Part shown: one piece after another, positions 17,063 through 25,714 of the stretch
Position numbering within the stretch: the stretch's first letter is position 1
Layout of the letters: the number at the start of each line of letters is the position of its first letter
Source of the DNA: Lysobacter enzymogenes
GTDB taxonomy: Bacteria; Pseudomonadota; Gammaproteobacteria; Xanthomonadales; Xanthomonadaceae
Assembly (NCBI RefSeq): GCF_023617245.1
Contig: NZ_CP067396.1
Coordinates: 1,426,001 to 1,490,000 of the forward strand
Direction of reading: 5' to 3'
Length of the DNA stretch: 64,000 bases
The notes under the pieces: model-generated
Database searches by the model: none
What the model saw: the letters and a program-made list of their open reading frames with translations, nothing else
What the model was told of the DNA's origin: nothing
Position numbers and translations under genes: made by a program

Positions 17063-19207
17063 ATGAAAGACAAGAATGCTGACAGCTTCTGGAAGCGTTA
17101 TTCGGCGTTGCTGGCCGCGCTCGCGGTATCGCTGCTGATCGCCGCGGTGATGACTGTGCTGAGCGTGCGCCTGGGCGAGCGCATCGGCCAGGGCGTGGTG
17201 ATCCGCGACGTCGGCGGCAAGCAGCGTACCGCGTCGCAGATCGGTTTGCGCGTGATGCTGGAAATGGAGCGCGATCTGCGCAACGGCGAGGTTCCTTCGC
17301 CCGACCTGATGAAGGAACTGCGCGACAGGACCACGCGCATCAACAACACGATCAACGCCTTCTACAAGGGCGGTACGATCCCGGAAGAGGCGGGCAAGAA
17401 GCCGCTGGAGCCCGATGGATTCTCCGACGAGATCGTCAGGACCAACCAGGAGATCGACAAGATCTGGCGGCCTTACAACGAACGCATCCAGCGCGTGCTC
17501 GCAGCGCCGGCCCCGGATCCGGCGTTGCTCGCCGAGGCGATCAGCTACGGCCGCACCGCGATCGTCGAACTGCAGAGCAAGTTCACCACCCTGGTCGACA
17601 AGACCCAGACCCAGAACGAAGTCGACAGCCACGACTTGACCCTGGTCCAGAACGTGGGCGCGGGCCTGCTGCTGCTGAACTTCCTGTTCACCATCTTCGT
17701 CGCCCTGGGCCGCCTGCGCGCGGGCGACCGCGCGGTCGCCCAGTCGCACAAGCAGACCGACGACATCCTGGCGACGGTGAAGGAAGGCCTGTTCCTGGTG
17801 TCCAGCGACTTTTCCATCGGCGCGCAGATGTCGCGGGCGTTGCCGGAGGTGATGCAGCGCCGGATCGAGCCGGGCATGAGCCTGATCGAAGTGCTGCGCC
17901 CGATGGTCGCGGCCTCGACCCTGGAAGCCACCCGCGACTACCTCGGCCTGCTGTTCGGCAAGCGGGTCAAGGAAAACCTGGTCGCCAGCCTCAACCCGCT
18001 GTCGGAAGTGCCGGTGGCCGGCGGCAGCGACGGACGCGGCCAGGCCCAGCCGCGCTACCTCAATTTCCAGTTCAACAGCGTGCAGGAAGGCGAGGGCACC
18101 GTGCACTTGCTGGTGACGGTGTCGGATGCGACCGAGCGGGTGCGCCTGACCCAGGAAATCGCCGCCGCCAAGACCCGCACCCGCGAGGAGATGGAAAGCC
18201 TGTTGCGCGTGCTCAGCCGCGATTCGGCCGAGGTGCGCTTCTTCCTGCACCGCATCGGCGTGGTGCTCGAACGCATCAACGACGATCTGCGCCAGGCCGC
18301 GGCGCGCCGCGGCGGCACCGACTACCTGGAACTGGTGCATGCGATCTTCCGCGACGTGCATTCGCTCAAGAGCGAGGCGGCGGCGCTGAATCTGGAGATG
18401 CTGGAGGCGCTGGCGCACAACTTCGAGGTCGACTTGATCGGCCTGCGCGACCGCGGCGAGGTCGAGGGTTCGGACATGGTCAAGATGACCGTGCACCTAG
18501 ACGACATGTTCGAGTGCGCGGCGACGATCCGCGAGTTCCTCGACCGCATCGGCGGCGACGCCGCGCGCGCGCCGGCCGCGACGACGCCGGCGCAGCGCCT
18601 GGTCGAAGGCTGGAGCGGGCTGGCCGAACGCATCGCCCACGACCAGGGCAAGCAGGTGCGGTTGCAGATGCAGCTCGAGGGCTTGGAACGGGTGCCGGCG
18701 GAAACCCTTACCGCCTTGCGCGCGATCGGCCTGCAACTGCTGCGCAACGCGGTGGCGCACGGGATCGAGCCCGCGCAGGAGCGCGCCGCGCTGGGCAAGC
18801 CGGCGGCCGGGGCGATCGCGTTCCGCAGCGCCGACGCCGGCAGCCGCCAGATCGAGCTCAGCGTGCGCGACGACGGCCGCGGCATCGACGTGGCGCGGGT
18901 GCGCGCGGCGCTGGCGGCGTCGGGGCGCTACACCCAGGAGCAGATCGAAGCGCTCAGCGACCGCGACGCGATGATGAAGATCTTCGAGCCCGGCGTGTCG
19001 ACCGCGGCCGACGGCGGCGACCGCGACGCCGGCCACGGCGTCGGCATGGATGTGGTGATGAAGCAGGTGCGGGCGATGGCCGGGACCATTTCCATGTCGA
19101 CCAAGGTCGGCGCCTACACCGAGTTCCGCATCCGCCTGCCGGTGGCCGAGGCCAAGCCGGCGCCGGCCGCCGCCGCCGACGGCGGCGACTTCCAGCTGAC
19201 TTTCTGA
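17063..19207 (+). CDS. Membrane-anchored CheA-like sensor kinase without CheW domain
   Basis: This 714-aa protein has a TM helix at 14-36, a periplasmic sensor (37-192) with a PilJ/NarX-type box (DVGGKQRTASQIGLRV, 49-64), and TM2 at 193-217. A PAS-like region spans 235-360. A helical Hpt-like part carries His433 in DVHSLKSEA (His and Lys kept, the usual Gly-Gly replaced by Ser-Glu). The CheA-type ATPase has Asn562 in LRNAVAHGIE, DDGRG at 603-607, KIFEPGVST at 639-647 and GHGVGMD at 657-663. It ends right after the ATPase: no P5/CheW domain and no clear P3 dimerisation hairpin. It probably phosphorylates the CheY encoded 13 nt downstream. The ligand is unknown. Confidence 0.8.
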   Translation: MKDKNADSFWKRYSALLAALAVSLLIAAVMTVLSVRLGERIGQGVVIRDVGGKQRTASQIGLRVMLEMERDLRNGEVPSPDLMKELRDRTTRINNTINAFYKGGTIPEEAGKKPLEPDGFSDEIVRTNQEIDKIWRPYNERIQRVLAAPAPDPALLAEAISYGRTAIVELQSKFTTLVDKTQTQNEVDSHDLTLVQNVGAGLLLLNFLFTIFVALGRLRAGDRAVAQSHKQTDDILATVKEGLFLVSSDFSIGAQMSRALPEVMQRRIEPGMSLIEVLRPMVAASTLEATRDYLGLLFGKRVKENLVASLNPLSEVPVAGGSDGRGQAQPRYLNFQFNSVQEGEGTVHLLVTVSDATERVRLTQEIAAAKTRTREEMESLLRVLSRDSAEVRFFLHRIGVVLERINDDLRQAAARRGGTDYLELVHAIFRDVHSLKSEAAALNLEMLEALAHNFEVDLIGLRDRGEVEGSDMVKMTVHLDDMFECAATIREFLDRIGGDAARAPAATTPAQRLVEGWSGLAERIAHDQGKQVRLQMQLEGLERVPAETLTALRAIGLQLLRNAVAHGIEPAQERAALGKPAAGAIAFRSADAGSRQIELSVRDDGRGIDVARVRAALAASGRYTQEQIEALSDRDAMMKIFEPGVSTAADGGDRDAGHGVGMDVVMKQVRAMAGTISMSTKVGAYTEFRIRLPVAEAKPAPAAAADGGDFQLTF

Positions 19208-19220
19208 CCGGGAGAACTTG

Positions 19221-19589
19221 ATGAAACTGCTGATCGTCGACGACTCCAACGTGATCCGCCAACGCATCGCGCGACTGGCGGGCGATGCGAGGCTGCCGAA
19301 CCTGGAGATCGTCGGCCAGGCCCGCAACGGCGCCGAGGCGCTGAGCCTGTTCGTGCGCCACCGCCCCGACGTGGTGACCATGGACTTGACCATGCCGGAG
19401 CTGGGCGGCGTGGAATGCACCGAACAGATCGTCGCCATCGACGACAACGTCAACATCCTGGTGGTGTCGGCGCTGAGCGACAAATCCACCGCGATCACCG
19501 CGCTCAAGAAAGGCGCGCGCGGATTCCTCTACAAACCTTTCACCGAAGACCAACTGGTCGAGGCCCTGCTGGAGATGCTGCCTACATGA
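19221..19589 (+). CDS. Stand-alone CheY-like response regulator
   Basis: This 122-aa receiver without output domain has Asp7/Asp8, phospho-acceptor Asp55 (TMDLTMP), Ser83 and Lys105 (LYKPF). ATG 19221 has GGAG 6 nt upstream; an in-frame TTG 3 nt earlier is less likely. It is the presumed target of the preceding kinase. Its stop overlaps the start of the cheX-like gene (ATGA), so kinase, receiver and phosphatase are translated as a unit. The receiver is distinct from PilG/PilH, so this is a separate pathway rather than a duplicated Chp output. Confidence 0.85.
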   Translation: MKLLIVDDSNVIRQRIARLAGDARLPNLEIVGQARNGAEALSLFVRHRPDVVTMDLTMPELGGVECTEQIVAIDDNVNILVVSALSDKSTAITALKKGARGFLYKPFTEDQLVEALLEMLPT

Positions 19590-20047
19590 GCGACCTCAAC
19601 GAAACCGAGATCAAGGTCTTCATCGACGCGGTCACCAACTACTTCAACCAGCTGACCCAGGAACCGGCGAACGTGCGCGGCGCGTTCCTCGACGACAACG
19701 GCGGCACCGCTCCGGTGTTCGACTACAGCGGCCAGATCGCGGTCAGCGGCCAGTTCCGCGGCACCATCACCGTGTCGGCGCCGCGGGCGATGATCCGCCA
19801 CCTGCTGCTGGCGCTCAACGAGAGCGACCAGTCCGACGCCAACCTGCGCGACACCATCGGCGAGCTGGCCAACACCCTGGCCGGCAACGCGCGCAAGCAC
19901 TTCGGCGGCGAGATGGAGATTTCGGTGCCGCGCACCGCGGCCGGCGCGATCGGCGGCTCCGGCTCGCGCAAGCGGCCCTACGTGATCATGGTGAGCTGGA
20001 AGACCTACAGCGCTTCGCTGGTGGTGGATATCGAGCGGCTGGAATAA
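19586..20047 (+). CDS. CheX-like CheY-P phosphatase
   Basis: This 153-aa protein of the CheC/CheX/FliY class removes phosphate from CheY-P. The signature D-x3-E-x2-N is present as Asp89, Glu93 and Asn96 in DTIGELANTLAGNARKHFGG, with the usual flanking strands (GQIAVSGQFRGTITVSAPRA before, YVIMVSWKTYSASLVVDIE after). It overlaps the upstream cheY stop by 4 nt. A CheX directly coupled to a CheY indicates that fast signal termination matters in this pathway. The following 270 nt to the next gene contain no clear element apart from its ribosome site. Confidence 0.85.
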   Translation: MSDLNETEIKVFIDAVTNYFNQLTQEPANVRGAFLDDNGGTAPVFDYSGQIAVSGQFRGTITVSAPRAMIRHLLLALNESDQSDANLRDTIGELANTLAGNARKHFGGEMEISVPRTAAGAIGGSGSRKRPYVIMVSWKTYSASLVVDIERLE

Positions 20048-20317
20048 GCCGCGGGCGGTTTCGCGGAGCCGGCTCCGGCCGCACACCCGTCGGCGGGTGG
20101 AATCCCCCCTGATGCGCCGCGTCGAACGGGGTTGGAACGTGCGGTGCGGTCGGGGCCGGTCTTCGCGATCTGATGCGGGCGCGGCGAGCGCTTTGGTGGA
20201 CTGCGTCGCGGCGGTGGCGCCGCGGCGATGGACGTCGCAGCGGGAGAGCGGCTGCGGCGGCGCTCGCGTCCGCCGCGCCGCCGTCGCGCGGTCGCCGCGG
20301 CGCGAAAGGAGCAGGCG

Positions 20318-22705
20318 ATGAGCGAACATGCGAACGATCCCGAGGGCGGCTCGCGGCCGCCGCTGGCGGCCTTCGCCGTCGCCGCGCTCGGGCTGGCGCT
20401 GACGGCGGCGGCGCTGACGGCGTACTCGGCCGAGGGCCTGGCGGGCGCGGTGCGGTTGGCGTCGGTGCGTTACAGCCTGGGACTGGCCGCGCTCGCCGGC
20501 GCGGCCGTGACGGTCGGCGCGGTCGCGTTCCTGGCGCTGGGGCCGTTGCGCCGGCAGCGCGAAGAGCAGGCCGAACGGGCGCAATGGCGCGCGCGTTGCG
20601 AAGACCTGCTGCACGCCTTTCCCGATGGCGTGTGCCTGATCGATGCGGATTTCATCGTACGCGAACCGGTGTCGCCGTCGCTGTCCGCGGCGCTGCGGTG
20701 CAAGCTGTGGCCGGGCATGGATCTGGTCGAGACGCTGCGGCCGCTGCTCGCCGCCGAGACCGTCGAGGCCCTGCGCGCGTACCTGCGCCAGTGTTTCGCG
20801 GCGCGCGCCGGCGCGTCCGCGCCCGGGCGCAACCCGCTGCAGGAGGCGACGTTTCCTGGGCCGCCGTCGCGGCCATCGCAATGGGGGTTCCGCTTCGAAC
20901 CGGTGCGCCACGGCGAACGCGTCGCTTACCTGTTGGTGATCGCGACCGACATCGGCGAGCGCCAGCGCATCGCCCGCGAACTGGCCGGCGCGCGGATGCG
21001 CCTGCGCGCGCAGATCGACGGCTTGCTGCGCGCCTGTTTGCGCGACGGGTTGCAGATCCGCAGTTGCCTCGGTCACGCCGACGCCGCGCTGGAACGCGCG
21101 CGCGTGCGCCTGCCGCGCCTGTGCGCCGCCGTCGGCGCGGCGGAACGCGAGGCCTCGCTGCGCAGCCTGTTGCAGGAGGCGCGCACGATCAAGCACGAAG
21201 CCGCCGAGATCGAACTGGAACTGCTGGAGACGCCGGCCCACCATCTGGAGCTGGATCTGCTCGACCTGCTCGAAAGCGCGGCCGCGGCGCGAGCCGGCGA
21301 CGAGGGCGCGCGCCTGACCGGGCACCTGGAACTGTTGTTCGAGCGCATCGCGATGGTGCGCGATTTCGTGGTCGGCCTCGACGCGCGCGCCGCGCGCAAG
21401 AATGCCGAGGAACGCACGGGCGAAGCCGGTGGCGAGCGCGCGGACGGCGGTGCGGCGGACGGCGGCGCAGCCGGCGGCGCGGCGCTCGCCCGTCCGGCGC
21501 CGAGGACGGCCGCGGCGCTGCCTGCGCCGACAGCGTCGGCGGCGGTAGCCGAACCCGGGCCGGCGGCCGCGTTCGTAGCACGTCTGCGTCGTCCCGCCGA
21601 CGAACCGGGATCGCAGGCGGTCGCGCACGATGCACGTGTGGCGGCCGCGACGGCGGCGTCGGCATCGGCGGTCGCTACGGCGGTCGTGGCGAAGGCCGAC
21701 ACGACGCCGGCGACCGGGCGGATGCCGACGACGGACGCCCCCGCCCTCGCGATGCGGGCAAGTTCAGCCGCGCCGACAACGGCGACGCCACGGCCTGCGT
21801 CCGCGCCGGCCGCCGGGATCGCGCCGGCGCCGGTCGCCGAACGCAAGATCGCCGCACCGGTTCCTGTTTCGGTTTCGCCGTCGCCTGCACGGCTGACCGA
21901 CGCGGCCATCGCTGCGCTGGTGCTGTCGCCGCAGCGCAGCGAAGCAGCGCAAATGCACGCGCACGTTTCGAATCGCAGCGGCGATCGCGATGCGAGCGGG
22001 CCGAACGACATCGGGCCTGAAGAACTTCCCGCATCGCCATCCCCGGCCATGGACGCGCTCGCCGCCGCTTCGACCGATGCCGCCGATCCGTTCGCGCTGG
22101 TGCCGTTGCTGGCCTTGTCGGGCGACGGCGAGGCCGCGCTGCCGGCCGACCGGGCCGCCTTCGTCGATTGGGCCGCGCTGGCGCGGCGCCTCGCCGGCGC
22201 GCAGGGCAAGGCGGTGCGGGTGGAGGCCGTGCTCGATCCGTTCCCGCGCCTGCCGCCGGAGCGGGCGGCGATGCTGCGCGATGTCGGCATGGAACTGGTC
22301 GCCAACGCGGTGCTGCACGGGATCGAGCCGATGTCGGCGCGGCGCCGGCTCGGCAAGGACCCGGTCGGCGCGGTCCGCCTGACGTTGGGCTTCGACGAAC
22401 GCGAGGGCTGGCTGTTCTGCGTGCGCGACGACGGTCGCGGCGTCGACCTGGCGCGGCTGCGCGACGCGCTGGTCCGCGGCGGCGCCTGCACGCCGGCCGA
22501 AGCGGCGCGGCTGAGCGAACGCGAGGCGATCGTGAAAGTATTCGAACCCGGCGTCACCACGGCGATGCAGGCCGAGGGCGCGCGCGGGCACGGCCTGGGA
22601 CTGCCGAACGCGGTCGAGCGGCTGCGCGGCCTGCAAGCGAGGGTGTCGCTGGTGACCGTGCCGGGGCGTTCGACCGAGGTGCGGATCGCGTGGCCGCCGG
22701 GGTGA
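20318..22705 (+). CDS. Second CheA-like kinase paralogue, phospho-acceptor His replaced by Arg
   Basis: This 795-aa paralogue of the kinase at 17063 has TM helices at about 15-39 and 53-77 with almost no periplasmic part. A PAS-like region (92-215) has a WPGMDLVETLRPLL stretch matching EPGMSLIEVLRPMV of the other kinase. A helical region has EARTIKHEAAEIELELLE where the other has DVHSLKSEAAALNLEMLE, which puts Arg289 at the His433 position. A long Ala-rich linker (about 360-600) follows, then a CheA-type ATPase with intact boxes (Asn663 in VANAVLHGIE, DDGRG 704-708, VKVFEPGVTT, GHGLGL). ATG 20318 has AAAGGAG upstream. It may bind ATP but cannot use the normal His site; a regulatory role is inferred. 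Confidence 0.72.
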   Translation: MSEHANDPEGGSRPPLAAFAVAALGLALTAAALTAYSAEGLAGAVRLASVRYSLGLAALAGAAVTVGAVAFLALGPLRRQREEQAERAQWRARCEDLLHAFPDGVCLIDADFIVREPVSPSLSAALRCKLWPGMDLVETLRPLLAAETVEALRAYLRQCFAARAGASAPGRNPLQEATFPGPPSRPSQWGFRFEPVRHGERVAYLLVIATDIGERQRIARELAGARMRLRAQIDGLLRACLRDGLQIRSCLGHADAALERARVRLPRLCAAVGAAEREASLRSLLQEARTIKHEAAEIELELLETPAHHLELDLLDLLESAAAARAGDEGARLTGHLELLFERIAMVRDFVVGLDARAARKNAEERTGEAGGERADGGAADGGAAGGAALARPAPRTAAALPAPTASAAVAEPGPAAAFVARLRRPADEPGSQAVAHDARVAAATAASASAVATAVVAKADTTPATGRMPTTDAPALAMRASSAAPTTATPRPASAPAAGIAPAPVAERKIAAPVPVSVSPSPARLTDAAIAALVLSPQRSEAAQMHAHVSNRSGDRDASGPNDIGPEELPASPSPAMDALAAASTDAADPFALVPLLALSGDGEAALPADRAAFVDWAALARRLAGAQGKAVRVEAVLDPFPRLPPERAAMLRDVGMELVANAVLHGIEPMSARRRLGKDPVGAVRLTLGFDEREGWLFCVRDDGRGVDLARLRDALVRGGACTPAEAARLSEREAIVKVFEPGVTTAMQAEGARGHGLGLPNAVERLRGLQARVSLVTVPGRSTEVRIAWPPG

Positions 22706-22721
22706 GGTTCGCGGAGAGCTG

Positions 22722-22848
22722 AGCGAAGAGCGTCGGGCCTGAAGGCCCTCCCACCAAGCGATATTCCCGCCCATAGGGCGCTGCCGCGCCCAGCGACGAC
22801 TTCAAGTCCCACGCTTGGTGGGAGGGCCTTCAGGCCCGACGCTTTCCT
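22722..22848. repeat. Inverted pair of family-A palindromic repeats
   Basis: Two 32-bp arms are perfect inverted copies (around 22728-22760 and 22812-22844), each containing the small palindrome GGGCCTTCAGGCCC, separated by about 52 nt. They lie between two convergent genes and can fold into a long hairpin, perhaps serving as a two-way terminator. Other members in the window are near 27407, 28102, 34093, 41222 and 60703. Confidence 0.85.
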
Positions 22849-22866
22849 GTCAGGCGCGACAGCCCC

Positions 22867-23604
22867 TCAAGCCAGATCGCCGAACCGTGCCTGCAACGCC
22901 GCGATCGCCGCCAGCCCCGCGGTCTCGGTGCGCAGGATTCGCGGCCCCAGGCGCAAACCCTGGAACCCCGCGGCGCGCAATTGTTCGCGGTCGAGCGGCG
23001 ACCAGCCGCCTTCCGGCCCGATCGCCAGCAGCACCGGCGCGGTCGTGTCCACCTGCAAGGTCGAGAACGCCAGTTCGCCGTCCGGGTCGAGGATCAGCCG
23101 CAGTCCGCCCGGCGCCAGCGCCGTCAACGCCGCCGCCAGCGCCAGCGGCGCGGCCACCTCGGGCACCGCCGCGCGCCCGCTCTGCTCGCAGGCCGAGGCG
23201 ACCACGCTGCGCCAGTGCGCCAGGCGCTTGTCGGCGCGCGCGGCGTCGAGCTTGACCTCGCTGCGTTGCGACCACAGCGGATGGAACGCGCTCGCGCCCA
23301 GTTCGGTCGCCTTCTGCAGGATCAGGTCCATCTTCTCGCCGCGCGCCACGCCCTGCAGCAGCACCAGCCGCAGCGGCGATTCGCGCGCGATCTCGTGCGC
23401 CGAGTCGATCGCCACCCGCACCTCGCGCTTGCCGATCGCGCTGATCCGGCCGTGGTAATCGCGCCCGTCGCCGTTGAACAGCACGCAGGCGTCGCCGACT
23501 TCGTGGCGCAGCACCCGCGCCAAGTGGGTGGCCGGGCCTTCCGGCAACGCCACCTCGCGCCCGGGCGCCAGATCGGTTTCGACGTGCACGCGGGTCAGTC
23601 TCAT
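22867..23604 (-). CDS. rsmE: 16S rRNA m3U1498 methyltransferase RsmE
   Basis: This 245-aa SPOUT-class enzyme methylates N3 of U1498 in 16S rRNA using SAM. Family marks are ATHLARVLRHEVGDACVLFN near the N-terminus (PUA-like part), GEKMDLILQKATELGASAFH, LLAIGPEGGWSPLDREQL and LRLGPRILRTETAGLAAIAA (the knotted SAM site). The ATG overlaps the stop of bioA by 3 nt, so it is translationally coupled to that gene. The length is usual for the family. Confidence 0.93.
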   Translation of the reverse strand: MRLTRVHVETDLAPGREVALPEGPATHLARVLRHEVGDACVLFNGDGRDYHGRISAIGKREVRVAIDSAHEIARESPLRLVLLQGVARGEKMDLILQKATELGASAFHPLWSQRSEVKLDAARADKRLAHWRSVVASACEQSGRAAVPEVAAPLALAAALTALAPGGLRLILDPDGELAFSTLQVDTTAPVLLAIGPEGGWSPLDREQLRAAGFQGLRLGPRILRTETAGLAAIAALQARFGDLA

Positions 23605-25022
23605 GCGTCGGCCTCGGCGATGGCGTGGTCGATGGCCTCGCGCGTGGTCCGCGCGAGCAGTTGCAGGGCGTCTTCGTCGACGCAGTACGGCGGCATCCAG
23701 TACAGCACGTCGCCGAGCGGGCGCAGCAGCACGCCGCGCTGCAGCGCGGCGCGGTAGGCGCGCAGGCCGATGCGCGCGGCCGGATCGAACGGCGTGCGCT
23801 TGTCGCCGCCGCGGGTCAGTTCGAACGCGACGATCATCCCGGCCTGGCGCAGTTCGGCCACGTGCGCGTGCGCGCCCAGCGGCGCGGCCAGCTCGGCCAT
23901 GCGCGCGCTGGTGGCGCGGTTGCGTTCGATCACATCGTCTTCGGCGAAGATCGCCAGGCTCGCCAGCGCCGCCGCGCACGCCAGCGGGTTGCCGGTGTAG
24001 CTGTGCGAATGCAGGAACGCGCGTTCGCGCGAGTCGTCGAGGAAGCCGTCGTAGATGGATTGGGTCGCCAGCACCGCCGCCAGCGGCAGCGAGCCGCCGG
24101 TCAGGCCCTTGGACAGGCACAGCAGGTCGGGCATGACCCCGGCCTGCTCGCTGGCGAACATCGTGCCGGTGCGGCCGAAGCCGACCGCGATTTCGTCGGC
24201 GATCAGGAACACGCCGTGCTCGTCGCAGATCTCGCGCGCCAGCCGCAGGTATTCGGGATCGTGCATGCGCATGCCGCCGGCGCACTGCACGCGCGGCTCC
24301 AGGATCATCGCGCAGACCTGTCCGGCATGGCGTTCGAGCAGTTCGCGCAAAGCCTGGGCGGCCTGGCGCGCGCGCTCGGCCGGGCTCTGGCCCGGTTCGC
24401 ACTCGTAGGCGTCGGGCGAGGGCGCGAACAGCGACTCGATCAGCAAAGGCGCGTAGATGCGCCGGTACAGCGGGATGTCGCCGACCGCGAGCGCGCCGAG
24501 GGTTTCGCCGTGGTAGCCGTTCTCCAGGGCGACGAATTTGGTCCGGCGGTCCTCGCCGCGGTTGCGGAACCAGTGGAACGCCATCTTCAGCGCCACCTCG
24601 ACCCCGGCCGAGCCGTTGTCGGCGTAGAACACCTTGGCCAGCGGCGCGCGCCCGGCCTGGCGCGGGGCGATGGCGAGCAGGCGCTCGGCCAGCTCCACCG
24701 CCGGCGGGTGCGAGACGCCGGCCAGGATCACGTGTTCCAGGGTCCGCGCCTGCTCGGCGATGGCCGCGGCGATGCGCGGCTCGGCGTGGCCGAAGATATT
24801 GGTCCACCAACTGGAAATCGCGTCCAGGTAGCGGTGGCCGTCCTGGCCGATCAGCCAGGGCCCGCGGCCGCTGGCGACCGGCAGCAAGGGCAGGGTGTGC
24901 GGGTGTTCGCGCATTTGCGTGCACGGGTGCCACAGCACGTTCAAGTCGCGTTCGCGCCAGGCGTCCGCCGCAGCGTTGCCGGGCTCTGCTAGCATCTGGG
25001 GGTCGTGAGTGATCTCTCGCAT
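23601..25022 (-). CDS. bioA: Adenosylmethionine--8-amino-7-oxononanoate transaminase BioA
   Basis: This 473-aa PLP enzyme of biotin synthesis converts KAPA to DAPA using SAM as amino donor. The BioA marks are LWHPCTQMREH and LDAISSWWTNIFGHAEPRI at the N-terminus, YADNGSAGVEVALKMAFHW, ENGYHGETLGALAVGDI, FLIADEIAVGFGRTGTMFA (PLP aspartate) and LCLSKGLTGGSLPLAAVLA (the Schiff-base lysine). GGGAGG touches the ATG at 25022 with no spacing, so the exact start is uncertain; an in-frame ATG 9 codons in is the alternative. The gene is divergent from nudE. No other biotin gene is in the window. Confidence 0.93.
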   Translation of the reverse strand: MREITHDPQMLAEPGNAAADAWRERDLNVLWHPCTQMREHPHTLPLLPVASGRGPWLIGQDGHRYLDAISSWWTNIFGHAEPRIAAAIAEQARTLEHVILAGVSHPPAVELAERLLAIAPRQAGRAPLAKVFYADNGSAGVEVALKMAFHWFRNRGEDRRTKFVALENGYHGETLGALAVGDIPLYRRIYAPLLIESLFAPSPDAYECEPGQSPAERARQAAQALRELLERHAGQVCAMILEPRVQCAGGMRMHDPEYLRLAREICDEHGVFLIADEIAVGFGRTGTMFASEQAGVMPDLLCLSKGLTGGSLPLAAVLATQSIYDGFLDDSRERAFLHSHSYTGNPLACAAALASLAIFAEDDVIERNRATSARMAELAAPLGAHAHVAELRQAGMIVAFELTRGGDKRTPFDPAARIGLRAYRAALQRGVLLRPLGDVLYWMPPYCVDEDALQLLARTTREAIDHAIAEADA

Positions 25023-25096
25023 CCTCCCATTATCGTGCCTTTTCGCCTTCCGCTCATCGCGCGCCCGTGCGCGCCGTCCGGGCCCGGAGCCGCGCC

Positions 25097-25714
25097 ATGA
25101 GCCGGCGGCTGCCGATCGTCCACAACGTCGTCGAGCACGACGCCTCCGGCTACCGGATGGAATCGCTCGACCTGGAATTCTCCAACGGCGAACGCCGCCG
25201 CTACGAGCGCCTGCTCGGCCGCCCGCGCGCGGCCGGCCCCGGCGCGGTGATCGTGGTGCCGATGCTCGACGATGAGACCGTGCTGCTGGTGCGCGAGTAC
25301 GCCGCCGGCGTGCACCGCTACGAGCTGGGCCTGGTCAAGGGCCGGATCGACGCCGGCGAGAGCGCCGTCGAGGCCGCCGACCGCGAGCTCAAGGAAGAGG
25401 CCGGCTACGGCGCGCGTTCGCTGACCGTGCTGCGTTCGCTGAGCCTGGCGCCGACCTACATGATCCACCAGGCCTATCTGGTGCTGGCGCGCGATCTTTA
25501 TCCCGAGCGCCTGCCCGGCGACGAACCGGAGGAACTGGACGTGATTCCGTGGAAGCTCGACCGCCTGCACGAACTGATCCTGCGCGAGGACTTCTCCGAA
25601 GGCCGCAGCATCGCCGCGCTGTTCATCGCCCGCGAGTGGCTCCGCCACGGCGAGCCCGCGCCGCCGCCGGCCGAGACCGTCGATCCGGCGGCCGGCGCGG
25701 AGATCGCGCCATGA
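25097..25714 (+). CDS. nudE: ADP compounds hydrolase NudE (Nudix)
   Basis: This 205-aa Nudix hydrolase acts on ADP-ribose, Ap3A, NADH and similar ADP compounds. The Nudix box G-x5-E-x7-RE-x2-EE-x-G is complete: GRIDAGESAVEAADRELKEE followed by AGY. The N-terminal ERRRYERLLGRPRAAGPGAV and VLLVREYAAGVHRYELGLVK stretches match NudE. It starts at ATG 25097 and is the first gene of a tight nudE-cysQ-mazG operon; its stop overlaps the cysQ start (ATGA). NudE next to cysQ is a common arrangement. Confidence 0.9.
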   Translation: MSRRLPIVHNVVEHDASGYRMESLDLEFSNGERRRYERLLGRPRAAGPGAVIVVPMLDDETVLLVREYAAGVHRYELGLVKGRIDAGESAVEAADRELKEEAGYGARSLTVLRSLSLAPTYMIHQAYLVLARDLYPERLPGDEPEELDVIPWKLDRLHELILREDFSEGRSIAALFIAREWLRHGEPAPPPAETVDPAAGAEIAP

